DNA of 64,000 bases, taken from positions 62,001 through 126,000 of the forward strand of contig BDDD01002234.1 of the NCBI GenBank assembly GCA_001972305.1. The letters are read 5' to 3'. Numbering within the stretch: the stretch's first letter is position 1; every line of letters begins with the position of its first letter. The notes under the pieces are model-generated. The model saw only the letters and a program-made list of their open reading frames with translations, did no database searches and was not told where the DNA came from. Positions 1 through 10,893 of the stretch are shown here, piece by piece. The stretch is from Cephalotus follicularis. Its lineage: Eukaryota > Streptophyta > Magnoliopsida > Oxalidales > Cephalotaceae. Both the position numbers and the translations under genes were made by a program.

Positions 1-1226
1 TGCACGTTTGACAGTGCAGGAGGTAAGACAAGCTGGTAGGCTACCTCCCCAACTCTTTCCAAAATCTCAAAAGGACCAATGTAGCGTGGAGCTAATTTGA
101 CCTTTTTCCCAAACCTTTCCACGCCCTTCCATGGTGATACCTTTAAGAACACATGATCACCCACATTGAAGGTCAAAGGCCTCCTTTTGACACTGTCCAC
201 ATAGCTCTTCAGTCGGCTCTGAGCAGCAAGCAGCTTCTCTTTGATCACCTTGATCTTTTCTGAAGTTTCTTCTACCAACTCAGTCCCGAGTAAAGGTCGC
301 TCCCCGACCTCATCCCAACAAATAGGAGATCTACGCTTCCTCCCATACAGTGCTTCAAACGGTGCCATGCCGATACTGGAATGATAGCTGTTATTGTAAG
401 AGAACTCTATCAAAGGAATGTGATCCTCCCATGTACCAACAAAGTCAATAACGCAAGCCCATAACATATCCTCCAAGGTCTGGATGGTACGCTCAGACTG
501 CCCATCGGTCTGAGGGTGGAAGGCAGTACTCAGGTTCAGCTTCGTTCCGAAAGCTGTCTGGAACCTCTTCCAAAAGTTGGAAGTGAAGATGGAATCTCTA
601 TCACATACGATGCTGACTGGAACACCGTGTAACCTCACTATCTCTGTCACATACAAACGAGCTAGCTTGCTCGCATAATCAGTAACGTGTGTAGGTAGAA
701 AGTGCGCTGATTTGGTGAGTCTATCCACGATAACCCACACGGCATTGTGACGGTTCCAATTCAGAGGAAAACCTGAAACAAAATCCATCGTAATATGTTC
801 CCACTTCCATTCTGGAATTGGTAAAGGTTGTAGCAACCCTGCTGGTCTCTGGTGCTCGGCCTTAACTGTCTGGAAAGTCAAACACCTTGCCACATACTCG
901 ACCATCTGTCGTTTCATACCAGGCCACCAGTAATACCCCTTCATGTCTTGGTACATTTTTGTACTACCTGGGTGAATGCTGTATTAAGATCTACGAGCCC
1001 CGTAAAGCAACTCACTCTTAAACCCATGCTCATTCAGAAGACACACCAGTCCCCAAAATCTTAAGACACCATCGGTATGTATTCAAAAATCAGACTCCGG
1101 GTCCAGATTCTCTCAAATCCTTTGCAATTCAGGATCGTGTGCTTGAGCGTTCTTTATTTTTTCAAGCAAAACAGGCTATACTCTCATGCTATCCATAAAG
1201 ACTCCAAGTGACTGATTAAACGGAAA
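1..1226 (-). pseudogene. Integrase, element 1 (runs off the left edge)
   Basis: Ty3/gypsy integrase, which inserts the element cDNA into chromatin. The minus strand shows the zinc-binding N-terminus, the catalytic core and the start of the C-terminal domain. The core has the usual landmarks: the Asp in MDF near 785, a CDRDSIF block near 595, and the DGQSE glutamate near 500. The zinc finger is damaged: the first His region reads GARRS followed by a stop (TAA at 984-986), and the second Cys of CLTC has become Phe near 874. From about 980 to the left edge the frame is open for some 325 codons. The region 1065-1226 linking it to RNase H is degenerate. The gene continues outside the window, so the chromodomain cannot be checked. 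Confidence 0.88.
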
Positions 1227-2520
1227 TCACTCTTGGAAATCTTCTAACATTTTCCATTGCGACACCATCGCACTGGCGACCATAGCCTTGCGACTCAAGG
1301 CATCAGTAACCACATTCGCTTTCCCCGGGTGGTACTGAACACTGCAATCATAATCGTTAAAGAATTCTACCCATCTTCCTGTCTTCATGCCCAGTGTATC
1401 TTGACAAAATAGGTACCTCAAACTCGTATGATCTGTAAAGATCTCAAACTGTGCCCCATAAAGATAATGCCTCCACTTCTGAAGGGCGAAGATAATAGCT
1501 GCGAGTTCAAGGTCATGTGTCGGACAGTTTTCTTCATACGGCTTTAGCTTCCTGGAAGCATAAGAGATGACTCTTCCTCGCTGCATCAGCACGCAGCCCA
1601 AGCCCTTACCCGATGCATCACTGTAGACTACAAATCCCTCATTACCATCAGGTAATGCCAAGATAGGAGCAGAAACTAACCGATCCTTCAGTTCACGGAA
1701 ACTAGCTTCACAATCTTCATCCTAGACAAATAAGGTCTTCTTCTGGGTCAGTCTAGTCAAGGGCACAACTATCCTTGAAAAGTTCTGGATAAACCTCCTG
1801 TAATACCCCGCCAAGCCAAGAAAACTACATACCTCCGTCACATTCTTTGGCTGTGGCCAGTGTCGCACCACTTTAGTCTTTGACGGATCCACCATCAAGC
1901 CTTCCCCAGATGCGATGTGACCGAGAAAGATCACATGATCAAGTCAGAATTCACACTTGCCGAACTTGGCGTACAACCAGTGCTCTCTGAGAACCTGCAA
2001 TACTAGCCTCAGATGATGAGTGTGTTCCTCCTCACTCCTCGAATATACTAGTATGTCATCAATAAACACTACGACAAACTGGTCTAGGTATGGCCGGAAT
2101 ACGTCATTCATCAATGACATGAAAGCTGCTGGCGCATTGGTAACACCGAACGGCATCACCAAGAACTCGTAGTGACCATACCGTGTCCGGAAGGCAGTCT
2201 TCTCAATGTCTTCTTTCCTTACTCTCAATTGGTGATAACCCGATCTCAAATCGAGCTTGGAGAACACCCTTGATCTCTGCAGCTAGTCAAACAAATTCTC
2301 GATGTGGGGTAAAGGATACTTGTTCTTGATAGTTGCCTTGTTCAACATTCTGTAGACGATGCAGAGCCTCATCGAACCATCCTTCTTCTTGACAAACAGT
2401 ACAGGTGCACCCCACGGAGAAACACTGGGTCTAACAAAACCCTTATCCATCAGGTCTTGTAACTGTAACTTCAGCTCTCGTAACTCGGCAGGAGCCATCC
2501 GATAAGGTGATTTAGAGATA
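1227..2520 (-). pseudogene. Reverse transcriptase and RNase H, element 1
   Basis: Copies element RNA into DNA and degrades the RNA strand of the hybrid. RT covers about 1722-2520: the [11 protein letters not shown] block near 2370, [13 protein letters not shown] near 2250, and the catalytic FIDD box at 2055-2066. RNase H covers 1227-1661 with its acidic residues in [17 protein letters not shown] and FTDH. The reading frame is broken by three stops near 1724, 1941 and 2283. By comparison with sister elements these stand at Trp, Trp and Gln codons (TGG to TAG or TGA, CAG to TAG). The rest of the protein is collinear, so the decay is by point mutation and not rearrangement. Confidence 0.9.
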
Positions 2521-3170
2521 GGAGCAGTTCCAGGAACAAGATCAATAACGAACTCCATACTCCTCTTCGGTGGTAAAGACCCCAAGTCATCAGGAAACAC
2601 ATCCTGAAATTCACACACAATCGGAATCTCCTCCATGCTCAAACCTTTCTCTTTCCTTCGATCAATCACATAAGCCAAGTATCCTTCACATCCCTTCTCT
2701 AGGTACTTCGACCCTTGAATAAAGGATATGATCGGTGTCGAGAACCCTTTGTCTCCCTTGAACTGAAATGTCGTTCCATCGGGTAGACAAAAATCCACAG
2801 TTTTATTATAACAATCCATGTGAGCACGGTGTGCTGATAGCCAATCCATCCCCAGTATAACATCGAAGTCATGGATAGGCAGTACTATCAAATATGCATA
2901 CGAGGAAATGTCCGCCATAGACATCTCACAACTCCTATATATCGAGTCAGTGTACATAGAAGTCCCAATCAGCGTACTCACATCGAGCACATATGACATG
3001 CAGTCAGGGGTGACATCCAAGCAAGGTGCAAAACGTGCAGATATAAAAGAATACAATGCTCCAAAATCCATCAATACTCTAGCAGAAAAACCATATATAT
3101 ACATAGTACCTCCAACAACGGAAGTCGACTCTGGAACCTCTATCTGAGCAAGTACAAAAACTCTATCTTT
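2521..3170 (-). pseudogene. Aspartic protease region, element 1
   Basis: Retropepsin-type protease that would cut the Gag-Pol polyprotein. The motif [14 protein letters not shown], typical of plant gypsy proteases, is present near 2850. The catalytic D-S-G-A is altered to D-F-G-A at about 3060-3075, while sister element E keeps D-S-G-A at the matching site. The following linker to RT ([12 protein letters not shown], then [14 protein letters not shown] in sister copies) is present. An open frame runs from 3104 down to 2283, joining protease to the RT N-terminus. The catalytic Ser-to-Phe change predicts an inactive enzyme even without the downstream stops. Confidence 0.87.
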
Positions 3171-4316
3171 TGCGACGCCCTTGCCGGTGTCCTTCCTCTG
3201 TTACGGTCCCGCCGCCGCACCACTAATACTTCCTGGCCCAGTAGGCACTGTAGCTAAACTCTTTGGACAGTCTTTCACCGAATGACCAGGTGCCCCGTAC
3301 CTCAAGCACCATCCATTAAACCTCCAGCAATCTTTCTGTTGGTGTCCCGTGCGACCACAATATTAACAACCCCTATCTCTAGCATTACTCCCTTGGCTGG
3401 GAGAACCCTGTGAAGCTGTCTGCTGAGGTTTGCTCTTGGACGCCTTCGTCGGAGAACCACCATCTTGCCACTTCGACGATGCTGGTCTGGATTGTGTAGG
3501 ACTTTGTTTATTCTGCTGTGCGCGAGCTCTCTCAACCCGATCTTCACTGGATATGGTCTCCAGTAGTCTTTCTTTCTGAGCAACCTCCACAAAAGTCCCC
3601 AGTTCCATAGCACTAATTCTTGATCGAAGGTCTGGCCGCAGACCTCTCAGGAATCTTCGTATCTTCTTCACTTCATCAGCTACCAGATAGGGTGAATGTC
3701 TAGCTAGCTCCATGAACCTTGCTTGATACTCAGTCACCGTTATCTCTCCCTGTCGTAACTCCAAGAGCTCCGTCTCCAGTCGCTCTTGTTCAATCCGTGG
3801 AACATAGGTCTCCAATAACACTGTCTAGAATCTACCCCAAGTGCTATCAAGCCTCTAAGATTCCCACTTTGCTTTGACCATCTCCCACCAATGAGTGGCC
3901 TCACCCCATAGATGGTATATAGTAAACTTCAATTTTTGATTGTCAGTACAGTCAATCACTTCAAAGATTTTCTCCAAATCCTGCAGCCATCTCTCAGCAA
4001 CGATAGCATCAAGTTCCCCCCATAAACTGGGTGGATTCTGTCTCATAAACCTTTCAATGTCCCTACCAAACTGGTTACCATCCTCTCTCGGGCAGTGATC
4101 GGGAGCACTATGTTGCGGCCGATCTTGCGCGCAATACTGACGCATCTCCTCCGCATTGGCCATATTAAAGGCAATCTGTTGCTGAAAATAATCCACAATT
4201 CGGGTCATCGGATCTTTATCATCATGGGGAACATTCAACCCTTGCGGAACGTTCGCTTTCTCAAGGGCATTGGCTCCAACAGCACTAGCCCTAGCACGTT
4301 TTCTCCTCCGGTCCAT
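3171..4316 (-). pseudogene. Gag, element 1
   Basis: Capsid/nucleocapsid precursor. Translation would start at the ATG at 4316 (MDRRRKRAR, a basic N-terminus), 97 bases after the primer-binding site in the sense of transcription. The capsid region holds AERWLQDLEKIFEVIDCTD and GEATHWWEMVK, characteristic of plant chromovirus Gag. Near the C-terminus two CCHC zinc knuckles are recognisable at about 3270-3365, both damaged: a stop lies inside the first and a Cys is replaced by Tyr in the second. Further stops interrupt the frame between 3822 and 3858. No frameshift is needed to follow the capsid part, but the knuckle region changes frame. Confidence 0.87.
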
Positions 4317-4412
4317 TGGTTCCTATAAGAAGGATGACGATTAGTCACAACTTTAGGAGAACAATTCATTAATTGCCAAGGAAAATATCCTAGCTAAGCA
4401 TATATGGAATAT

Positions 4413-4424
4413 GCTCTGATACCA
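4413..4424 (-). other. Primer-binding site, element 1
   Basis: On the minus strand this reads TGGTATCAGAGC, complementary to the 3' end of plant initiator tRNA-Met. It lies three bases inside the end of the 5' LTR and primes minus-strand cDNA synthesis. Confidence 0.9.
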
Positions 4425-4817
4425 TGTTGTCGTGCCCCGGTTTCAGGTAAATACACATAAGGTGGTAAAGGCAATTAACATTAAGATTCAGCTCATGCAA
4501 AACCATAAAACCTAAACTTTTCAAATAGAATATCAGTTACGGAAGCATTAAAACTCATAAGCTGAAAACACGTAACGTGCATCCCATACAGTACGCTACT
4601 CAATACAAATATGTCATTGATAAAAGCCCATAAAACGGAGCATGATCACAATACATTAACCCAAAAATAAAGTACAACAAATAACCATCAGTACAGTACA
4701 TCAGTATCCTTAAAACAAAACAGCTTATTACAACCCAGAAGAACATAAAGCCAATAACAACTAAGATAAGGCTTGTTCTTCATCCATGCTAGTCCAACAC
4801 CTGTCCATTGCCTCAAT

Positions 4818-6255
4818 CTGTAAAGTAGGGGGTTAGCCTTTGTCCTCACTCAGCTAAGTCATAAGGGTACTTTGGGATCAACATTACATGCATGTCATGA
4901 AATGTATGCATAGATGATGCAGTTCAGTAGAAAATACCAGTTTATATATATATCTAAAAATATATATAGTTTAGCAGTACAGTAAAATATCAGTAAGGAC
5001 ATATATATGAAAATATATCTATGCAATAAACGTAGAGTAGTAACCCGACCAGGGCTACATCGACAGGCACAGTAATGTCCGAGAAGGACTAGCAGGCAGT
5101 ACAGTAAGTCCTCAAAGGGACCACAAACAGGCAGGCAGTATGTGCAACGCTGCCAACTCCTGGCCCCACGTTACATTCCCACTTCGGTCCTTTCTCCAGG
5201 CAACCAAGCAAGACAACAGTGCAGTACAGTGAGTTACCCAGCCAACTCATGGCTCCTACGTCAACCCTACCACTAGCCAACGCTAGCAGCCTCCGCCATG
5301 CAACTAGTGGCTCAAGTACAAACACATAAAATTCACAGAGCAAACAGTGAATAGTCACAGTAAATTGTGCAGCAAACAGTATAGTAATGATCGTTAGATC
5401 AACAACAGGCAGTTTATTTCCAAATATTTTCAGAGGTGATAACATTTGAAATATGTATTTCTAATAGATAGAAAATACTTTAAATAGTTCAGTTGTGGAT
5501 ATCTCTTTCCAAATATGTTCAAAAATATAACAATATTCATTTTATATTTTCGTACTCAAAATAGTAGTTTTCAACTCGTATATGCACTTCTAATATAACA
5601 ATACTTAGAAATCATAATCAAGTTATAACTAGTCAATAACAAGCAGTAAACAGTACATATACAATATACAAATGCTTAAATGCATCCTAACAGGAATCGG
5701 GATCGTTTCGTATCGTTAAATAAGAAAACTCCCAAATAGTACAAGAAGGCGTCGATGTCTATTATTAGGCGTCGATGTCTTTGTCCCTCAGCGTCGACGT
5801 TCAAGTCCTTAGTGTCAGCACTTTCCACTGTTTGAAGACTTCGATGTCCATCTTTACACGCATAGACGCTCAAGGTATGGAACCTTAAACGTTAGCGTAT
5901 TGCTTAAGGCTTCAACGCGATAGGGTAGGAACCTTAGGCATCGATGTACAATACGTCAATATCCAAGCAAATAACCCAAAGGCGTCGATGTTCTTCAAAG
6001 ACGTCGATGTGTTTCGAGCACCGGTCGTCTTCTTCCTCACGACGTGACAAACAGTGACCATCAAAATCCACATACATGCCAGACAACATGTAATCAAGGC
6101 AGGAATTTAACATGCAAATACATATCATATACTCGGCATAACATGGCATTGACTCAGTGATCCAAAAACAGTTCAAAAATCATGTAATCTATGCACAAAA
6201 ACCATCGTCCAGGCATGAACATTAATCTCAAGAATATGATTATGGCTTCCCCTAC
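4818..6255 (-). other. Predicted leader intron inside LTR (element 1)
   Basis: On the minus strand the donor reads AAAAG|GTAGGGG at 6255. The acceptor is a pyrimidine-rich tract ending CTTTACAG at 4818. The same pair of sites occurs at equivalent places in the F, B, A, D, C and H LTRs. Splicing is inferred from sequence only. Confidence 0.45.
5749..6010 (-). repeat. GTCGAY-core short repeat array, element 1 LTR
   Basis: Copies of GCGTCGATG/GCGTCGACG begin at 5749, 5769, 5791 and 5812 (spacing 20, 22, 21), with degenerate copies at 5838 and 5860 and further ones at 5938, 5982 and 6001. The spacers are unrelated to each other. This is the same architecture as the clearer arrays in the F, B and 51.6-53.4 kb LTRs. 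Confidence 0.7.
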
Positions 6256-6786
6256 CTTTTTGTTGCAAGTTAGGAACTAGAAAGTACACCCTTTTAGTAT
6301 CTAGAGGGTCACTTTGAGCTCCCAGGTACTACTTGAAAGCTCCCTACTTCGTCCCAACAACTGATGTCCAACTCCAAGCTTCCACTTGCTCAACAATGGT
6401 GGTTTGAGCTTTCCTTCTCTCACTGGTTTATGTTGAAACTCACAGGTTTCACACCCTTTTCTTTTCACAAGCATTTCAACAAGAGAGAGGTGAAGGAGAA
6501 GGTGTTTTTAAGTTGATGGTTCCCTTCTCTTTCTACCTCTCTGCCTTAAATGCACTCTCACACTCACACCCCTATTCTCTTCCCTTTCTGTTTTTTGTTC
6601 TTTTCTTCCTCTGTGGTTTTGCAGGTCACATATGTCTAGGACACTTCCCACCCTTGCATGCAATAGCTAAGCTTGTTTCTCAGCCCTTTGTCTCAGCTCT
6701 AAAGTCAGACAATGCCACACTCCCTCTAACCATCAACTGCATGCACACATGTCCCTCCCTTCTTTGCACTTGTTGCATGCTCACGT

Positions 6787-9338
6787 GAGAGAGAAGAGAG
6801 AGGGCACCGAAGATGACGCCGGAGCCAGCCACCGGACCAGGAGAGGACTGCGAGCAACCCAGGTCCTCTACCCGCCGGTAGGCTCTTCCCTCTTCTCCTC
6901 TTTTCTTTTCTTTTTCTTCTCTTCTCTTCCCAGTCACTGTGCGCCTTTGCCTTCCATTTTTTGACACCGTTAGCATCGCGGGTGGAGTGGGTTTTTTTCT
7001 AGAAGGCCCGCTCTGTCCATTTTGACCACCGTTGATGCGTTTCTCAGCCTGAATCTGCCAGAATAAGGTTACTGAGTCGACCCAAGGAGTTGACTCACTG
7101 CCCCCTGAGACCGTACTTTTGGCACTGAGTCTCGGCTAGTCTTGGATAGTGATGTGTAAAACTGTTGGTCGTGTGGTATTTTTGGGTGTTGATCGGACTT
7201 GATGGAGTCGAGCGAGTCAACTCAGTGAGTTGCAACTCGCTGCCGCTGGTGACACGGCGTTCGGCATCAATTCACGGCGGGTCTTGATCAGTTTTGAGTA
7301 GGTTGTTCAATGTGGAGCCAGTTTTTGGGTGTTTCACAAGCTGAGTGAGTTGGCTGGAATCTGGCCGGAGCTCCGATGATGGCAATGTTGATTTCTATGT
7401 GTTGATCATAATGGAAATGTATTGTATATGCCGTGAGCGAGTTGGTAATTTGGTTCGACAGTGAAGGGAAGTGATAATCGACAGTTGGCAGCAACTTGGA
7501 AATCTTCGGCAGTTGAACCTGCAGCTCGACTGTACTGTTGCTATTGTTAACAGATAGGGTGTATGACATGTTTATGAACATATAGCATGCATATTGTGTT
7601 TGATTAATGATATGCATGTGTGTTTTGGACTAAATCGTATATATTGTTGTGTTGGTTTTTACTGTTTGGTGTGGTTTCGATGAAGAAACCATGTCATGGT
7701 TTCATACATGTCAACCCATTCGTAAGCGACGACGCCCAAACCAGCAAACATGTACAACAGCTAGTTTTCGGTACAGATGGAGACTTTGTTTTTGATTAAT
7801 GGACACATGTCAAGCTAGGGAGTGAGGACTTAAGATATTTTGAGATTGGAATGGACAAGTGTTAGGGAGAGAATTGAGCACATGTGCAACTAGGGAGGCA
7901 AACCACATGGGTGATGTCATTTAGGGGCAAGGTGTCATGGTAACTCATTATGCATGCTTACTCTCCAAGTCTCTCTCTTTCCTATACATATGTGTGTGGC
8001 TTCTGCTGAGAAGGGGTTAGTTTCTGCTGAGTTTTGGCTAGGATGAATCATGGGAGAGAAGGAGATTAAAACAAGGTAAAGATTCTGCTCTTTTCCTAAA
8101 GTATCAAATATTCTATTTTATTCTGATATTTTGCAGTAGGTTGTAAAACTGTTATGTTTTGTATGTTTCGAAATTCTGTCAACTTCTTGACGAAAAACTA
8201 TGTTCAAATTTACTTTTATAGTTTCTCTGGAAATGATTATTTCTATACTAGTTTTTAAAATGCCATACTATGTTGTTTTATGAATGCTTTGAGCTGATCA
8301 CTCAAAGTATTAAGAAATGTTTTATGAAATGATTTTATGAGATGGAAAAAGGTAACGAACTGAGATGAACAACTCTTGGATTGCGATCCAGGGAGGATTA
8401 ATCTAGTAAAGATTAATGTTAATGGAGCATAGAGTGCTCACGGACATGCATGTGATATAAGGATAGTAATCGGGGAGTACACAATGCCCTGGTGAAGAAT
8501 GGTTCAGTTGGGTTCTTTATATTTTTATAACCCCTAGTTATGTATGAAATGTTCTGATTCATGAGATATGATCATAAAAATGAAAGGAATGTGAAATGTT
8601 CTTATTTTACAAAATATACCAGAAAATGATTTTGATGACGTTTTAATGTATGGCTGTGATATATGACAGAAGAATGTATGATTTGGAAAACATTTTTGAT
8701 TGTTTTCAAGTATGGCGGTGTTGTACACCAAAAAATGTATGATTTTGGAAATGTTCTGATTTTATGGAAATTATCAAAAAAATGGATTTCGATGGTCAAA
8801 TGTTCTTGTTTTATAAAATTAGAAGATGATTTTCAATGATGTTTTGAAACGTATGAGTCGGGAATGTTTTGATAAAGATTATCAACAACAATGGATTTCA
8901 ATAACGTTTTACGACTATGATTCTTACCGCGCTATTTGAGCTCACTCCTTTCAATATTGTTTTCAAATAAAATTTCCAGGAAACGGTTGAACGTGTAATT
9001 GCGAGCTTTAGAGGAAGTTCATACAAGAAATGTTCAAAAGTAAGTATGTTATGCTATGATGTTTTGTACAATTGCTTTCAAAGTTATAAGTTTATATTTC
9101 TGATGTGTAATATGTCAAGTTATGAGTAAATGTAAGGTACTATAAGGGATTGTCATTATGAAAGTATGATGTTTAGAGTTGCAAGTTGTAATATATAATT
9201 GAGATTATGAGAAAGAAAAGAAAGATGTTAGCAATTAAGTGAGATTGTTCAAATGTTTAATGGCTCACCCCCACGTAACGCACCGATTCCTCGAGGCTCG
9301 CTTTGAGCATTTGGTGGACTCGGATCGGGGGCGTTACA
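6787..9338 (+). repeat. 5' LTR of element C, 5'-truncated
   Basis: It ends GGGGGCGTTACA at 9338, four bases before the primer-binding site. Its start at 6787 corresponds to about 13015-13020 in the 3' LTR (the shared block GGAGCCAGCCACCGG follows), so some 440 bp of U3 is missing. The intact LTR would be about 3.0 kb. Around 7073-7096 and 7207-7240 it holds gagtcgac/gagttgac elements, a looser form of the GTCGAC motif seen in other LTRs. A predicted intron occupies 8076-8979. Confidence 0.85.
8076..8979 (+). other. Predicted leader intron inside LTR (element C)
   Basis: Donor ACAAG|GTAAAG at 8075/8076 and acceptor AAAATTTCCAG at 8979, after a T-rich tract. The related LTR at 27736-29890 keeps both sites (GTAAGG at 27984 and TTTTCCAG ending 29519). 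No transcript evidence is available. Confidence 0.5.
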
Positions 9339-9342
9339 AGAA

Positions 9343-9353
9343 TGGTATCAGAG
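9343..9353 (+). other. Primer-binding site, element C
   Basis: TGGTATCAGAG, matching the complement of the initiator tRNA-Met 3' end, four bases after the 5' LTR. It fixes the plus-strand orientation of the element. Confidence 0.88.
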
Positions 9354-9452
9354 AATTGATTTTTTTATATTTGAGGATATGAACTGTGTGGAAATATTTG
9401 CTGGTCTGATTTATGTAGATGTCATCAAAGAGTGAGTCAGATCATTCGGAGA

Positions 9453-9755
9453 ATGGTACAAGATTTAATATCTAGGAATCAGAAACTTGTGAAGAGAGAA
9501 TTTTATACTCGCATATGTCAAATGGAAGAACTGTATAGACAGAAGTTAGCAAGAAATGATGAATGCTCTAGAGAAGTTAAGTTAGGTCTGAAAGTTCTTT
9601 TGAGGTATATTTTGGGAGTCGATGGAATAGTTATTCGAAGGGTTAGAGAAAATATAAGGATGCTGATAAGGTATATTCTAGAAGAGATACCAGATAACGT
9701 AGTTTTAAGAAGATGGCTTAAAGGAGTAGAATTGTCTAAGGCTAAGGTTAACTAG
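9453..9755 (+). CDS. Small basic ORF in element C leader
   Basis: An open frame of 100 codons from ATG at 9453, between the primer-binding site and the Gag remnant. The product is rich in Lys, Arg and Glu with leucine/isoleucine spacing (for example LRRWLKGVELSK near the end) and has no zinc knuckle or catalytic motif. I do not recognise it. A second ATG at 9420 opens a different frame of 18 codons (MSSKSESDHSENG), so this leader contains upstream ORFs before Gag. It may simply be a chance open frame in a decayed leader. Confidence 0.3.
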   Translation: MVQDLISRNQKLVKREFYTRICQMEELYRQKLARNDECSREVKLGLKVLLRYILGVDGIVIRRVRENIRMLIRYILEEIPDNVVLRRWLKGVELSKAKVN

Positions 9756-9769
9756 TAAGTAGTAACAAG

Positions 9770-10400
9770 ATGGCTTATGCAAGAAGAGATCGTGGTCAAA
9801 GAGGGAATGGGAATGCACAAGAGGATAGAGAAGATAATTCTCTAAACGCGGTTTTGAATCAATTGGCTCAAGTTATTGCTGATAACAACGGTAATGACCA
9901 TCAAGCGCTTTTCCAGTAAGGCCAACCCTTGAGCAACTCGCGAAACAGATCCGAAGACCTTTTCGGGAGAAGTAGATCTTACGAAAGCGAAAGCATACAT
10001 TCAAGGAAATGAAAAGATCTTTCGATCCTTAAATTGTACGGATCGTTAGGAGGTAGAGTTTTTGATTTACAAGCTAGAAAGAGATGCGGATCAATGGTAG
10101 AACATGATCGAGAGGATGAAGACATGTCGGGAGTTAGAAGCGATGATGTGGAAAGGTTCAAGGAAATATTTATGGACAAATATTTTCCTCAGATTATGAA
10201 GGACAAAATGGAAGAAGATTTTCCTTCGATTGGAACAAGGTAAGTCTGAATCAGTAGCTCAATACGATGCGAATTTTACGAGGTTGTCTCGATACGCTAC
10301 TCACATGGTGTCGACGGAACAAAGAAGAGTGAATAGGTTTTGCCAGGTTTTAAAACCCAATGTTCTAGGATTGTTGAGTAATTGTATTGTTGCTGATTAG
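9770..10400 (+). pseudogene. Gag remnant, element C
   Basis: A degraded Gag starting at about 9770 (MAYARRDRGQRGNGNAQ). Recognisable pieces in different frames are: AYIQGNEKIFRSLNCTD near 9990-10035, matching the plant Gag capsid block where sister elements have LEKIFEV..CTD; QWWNMIERMK near 10090; and SVAQYDANFTRLSRYATHMV near 10250-10305, matching the MSVAQYE..F.ELSR..P block of other elements. At least three frameshifts or stops separate them. No zinc knuckle follows; the sequence stops being Gag-like after about 10400. Confidence 0.72.
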
Positions 10401-10575
10401 AAGTGCCATTACTTGGTTGGATTGGCGGTGATTGTGTTTAGGTGAATGATTGAGGTATGACTGAATGAATGACCGAAGGAATGATTGATTGAACTATTGA
10501 GTGAATGGTTGAATGATTTTTGTAGAAGGTACCATCTTCGTATCTAGCATATTAGTCATGTACTGATCAACCCTA
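10401..10575 (+). other. Short-repeat-rich gap between Gag and protease remnants
   Basis: No coding similarity seen. Positions about 10440-10535 are built of imperfect GAATGA/ATTGA repeats, suggesting microsatellite-like slippage in the place where zinc knuckles should be. Confidence 0.5.
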
Positions 10576-10893
10576 GTGCTACACAGTCATTCATTGCATC
10601 ATGTTTTGTGTGACTTGCATTGTGTTACTGCTTGTTTTCCTCACATGTTGGAAGTGAATACTCCAACGGATAACTGTTTACTGACTGGTACTAGGATACA
10701 TAACTGTGAGATCACGATAGTTGGAGTTCAGTTATTCACTGATCTGATTATGTTGCCGATCCAAGATTTCGATGTTATCTTGGGAATGGACTGGCTCTAC
10801 ACTTATCGAACTTGTGTAGACTGTTACAATAAGGATGGTGTTGATGCCAATAGCCCTGTTTTAGTGAAACTGCCCGGTTTTGTGTGGATTTGA
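10576..10893 (+). pseudogene. Aspartic protease fragment, element C
   Basis: An open frame whose middle matches gypsy protease: LEVNTPTDNCLLTGTRIHNCEI, then [18 protein letters not shown] and VDCYNK, the same block seen in elements 1, A, B and E. The catalytic D-S-G-A segment upstream is out of frame and unrecognisable (only an ATQSFIAS-like scrap in another frame near 10585). Similarity ends after VDCYNK at about 10830, where the sequence passes into non-coding DNA. RT never follows. This is a relic and not a working enzyme. Confidence 0.7.

Larger units (their letters stand above)
1..6786 (-). mobile_element. Tekay/Del-type Ty3/gypsy element 1 (5' part)
   Basis: A minus-strand chromovirus. 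Reading from high to low coordinates it has a 5' LTR, a tRNA-Met primer-binding site, Gag, protease, RT, RNase H and the start of integrase. The chromodomain tail and 3' LTR lie beyond the left edge. The domain order protease-RT-RNase H-integrase is that of Ty3/gypsy. Positions 1-1000 are closely similar to element F (about 62880 onward), so both belong to one family. The 5' LTR is cut at about 6786 where it meets element C. Every coding domain carries stops, so it is a dead copy. Confidence 0.92.
4428..6786 (-). repeat. 5' LTR of element 1, 5'-truncated
   Basis: The LTR begins (on the plus strand) with TGTCGTGCCCCGG next to the primer-binding site, so its 3' end is intact. It aligns with the LTR of element E (59141-60367) up to the point where E's copy is interrupted. 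At about 6786 it meets plus-oriented C-type LTR sequence without a TG/CA terminus, so its U3 end is missing. It carries paired motifs at 5152-5164 and 5241-5253 (GCCAACTCMTGGC), a GTCGAY-type repeat array at 5749-6010 and a predicted leader intron at 4818-6255. Confidence 0.85.

Noticed and set aside
7288-7617. 109-codon minus-strand ORF in element C LTR
   Set aside because: No recognisable motif; it lies in LTR sequence transcribed on the opposite strand and is not needed to explain anything.
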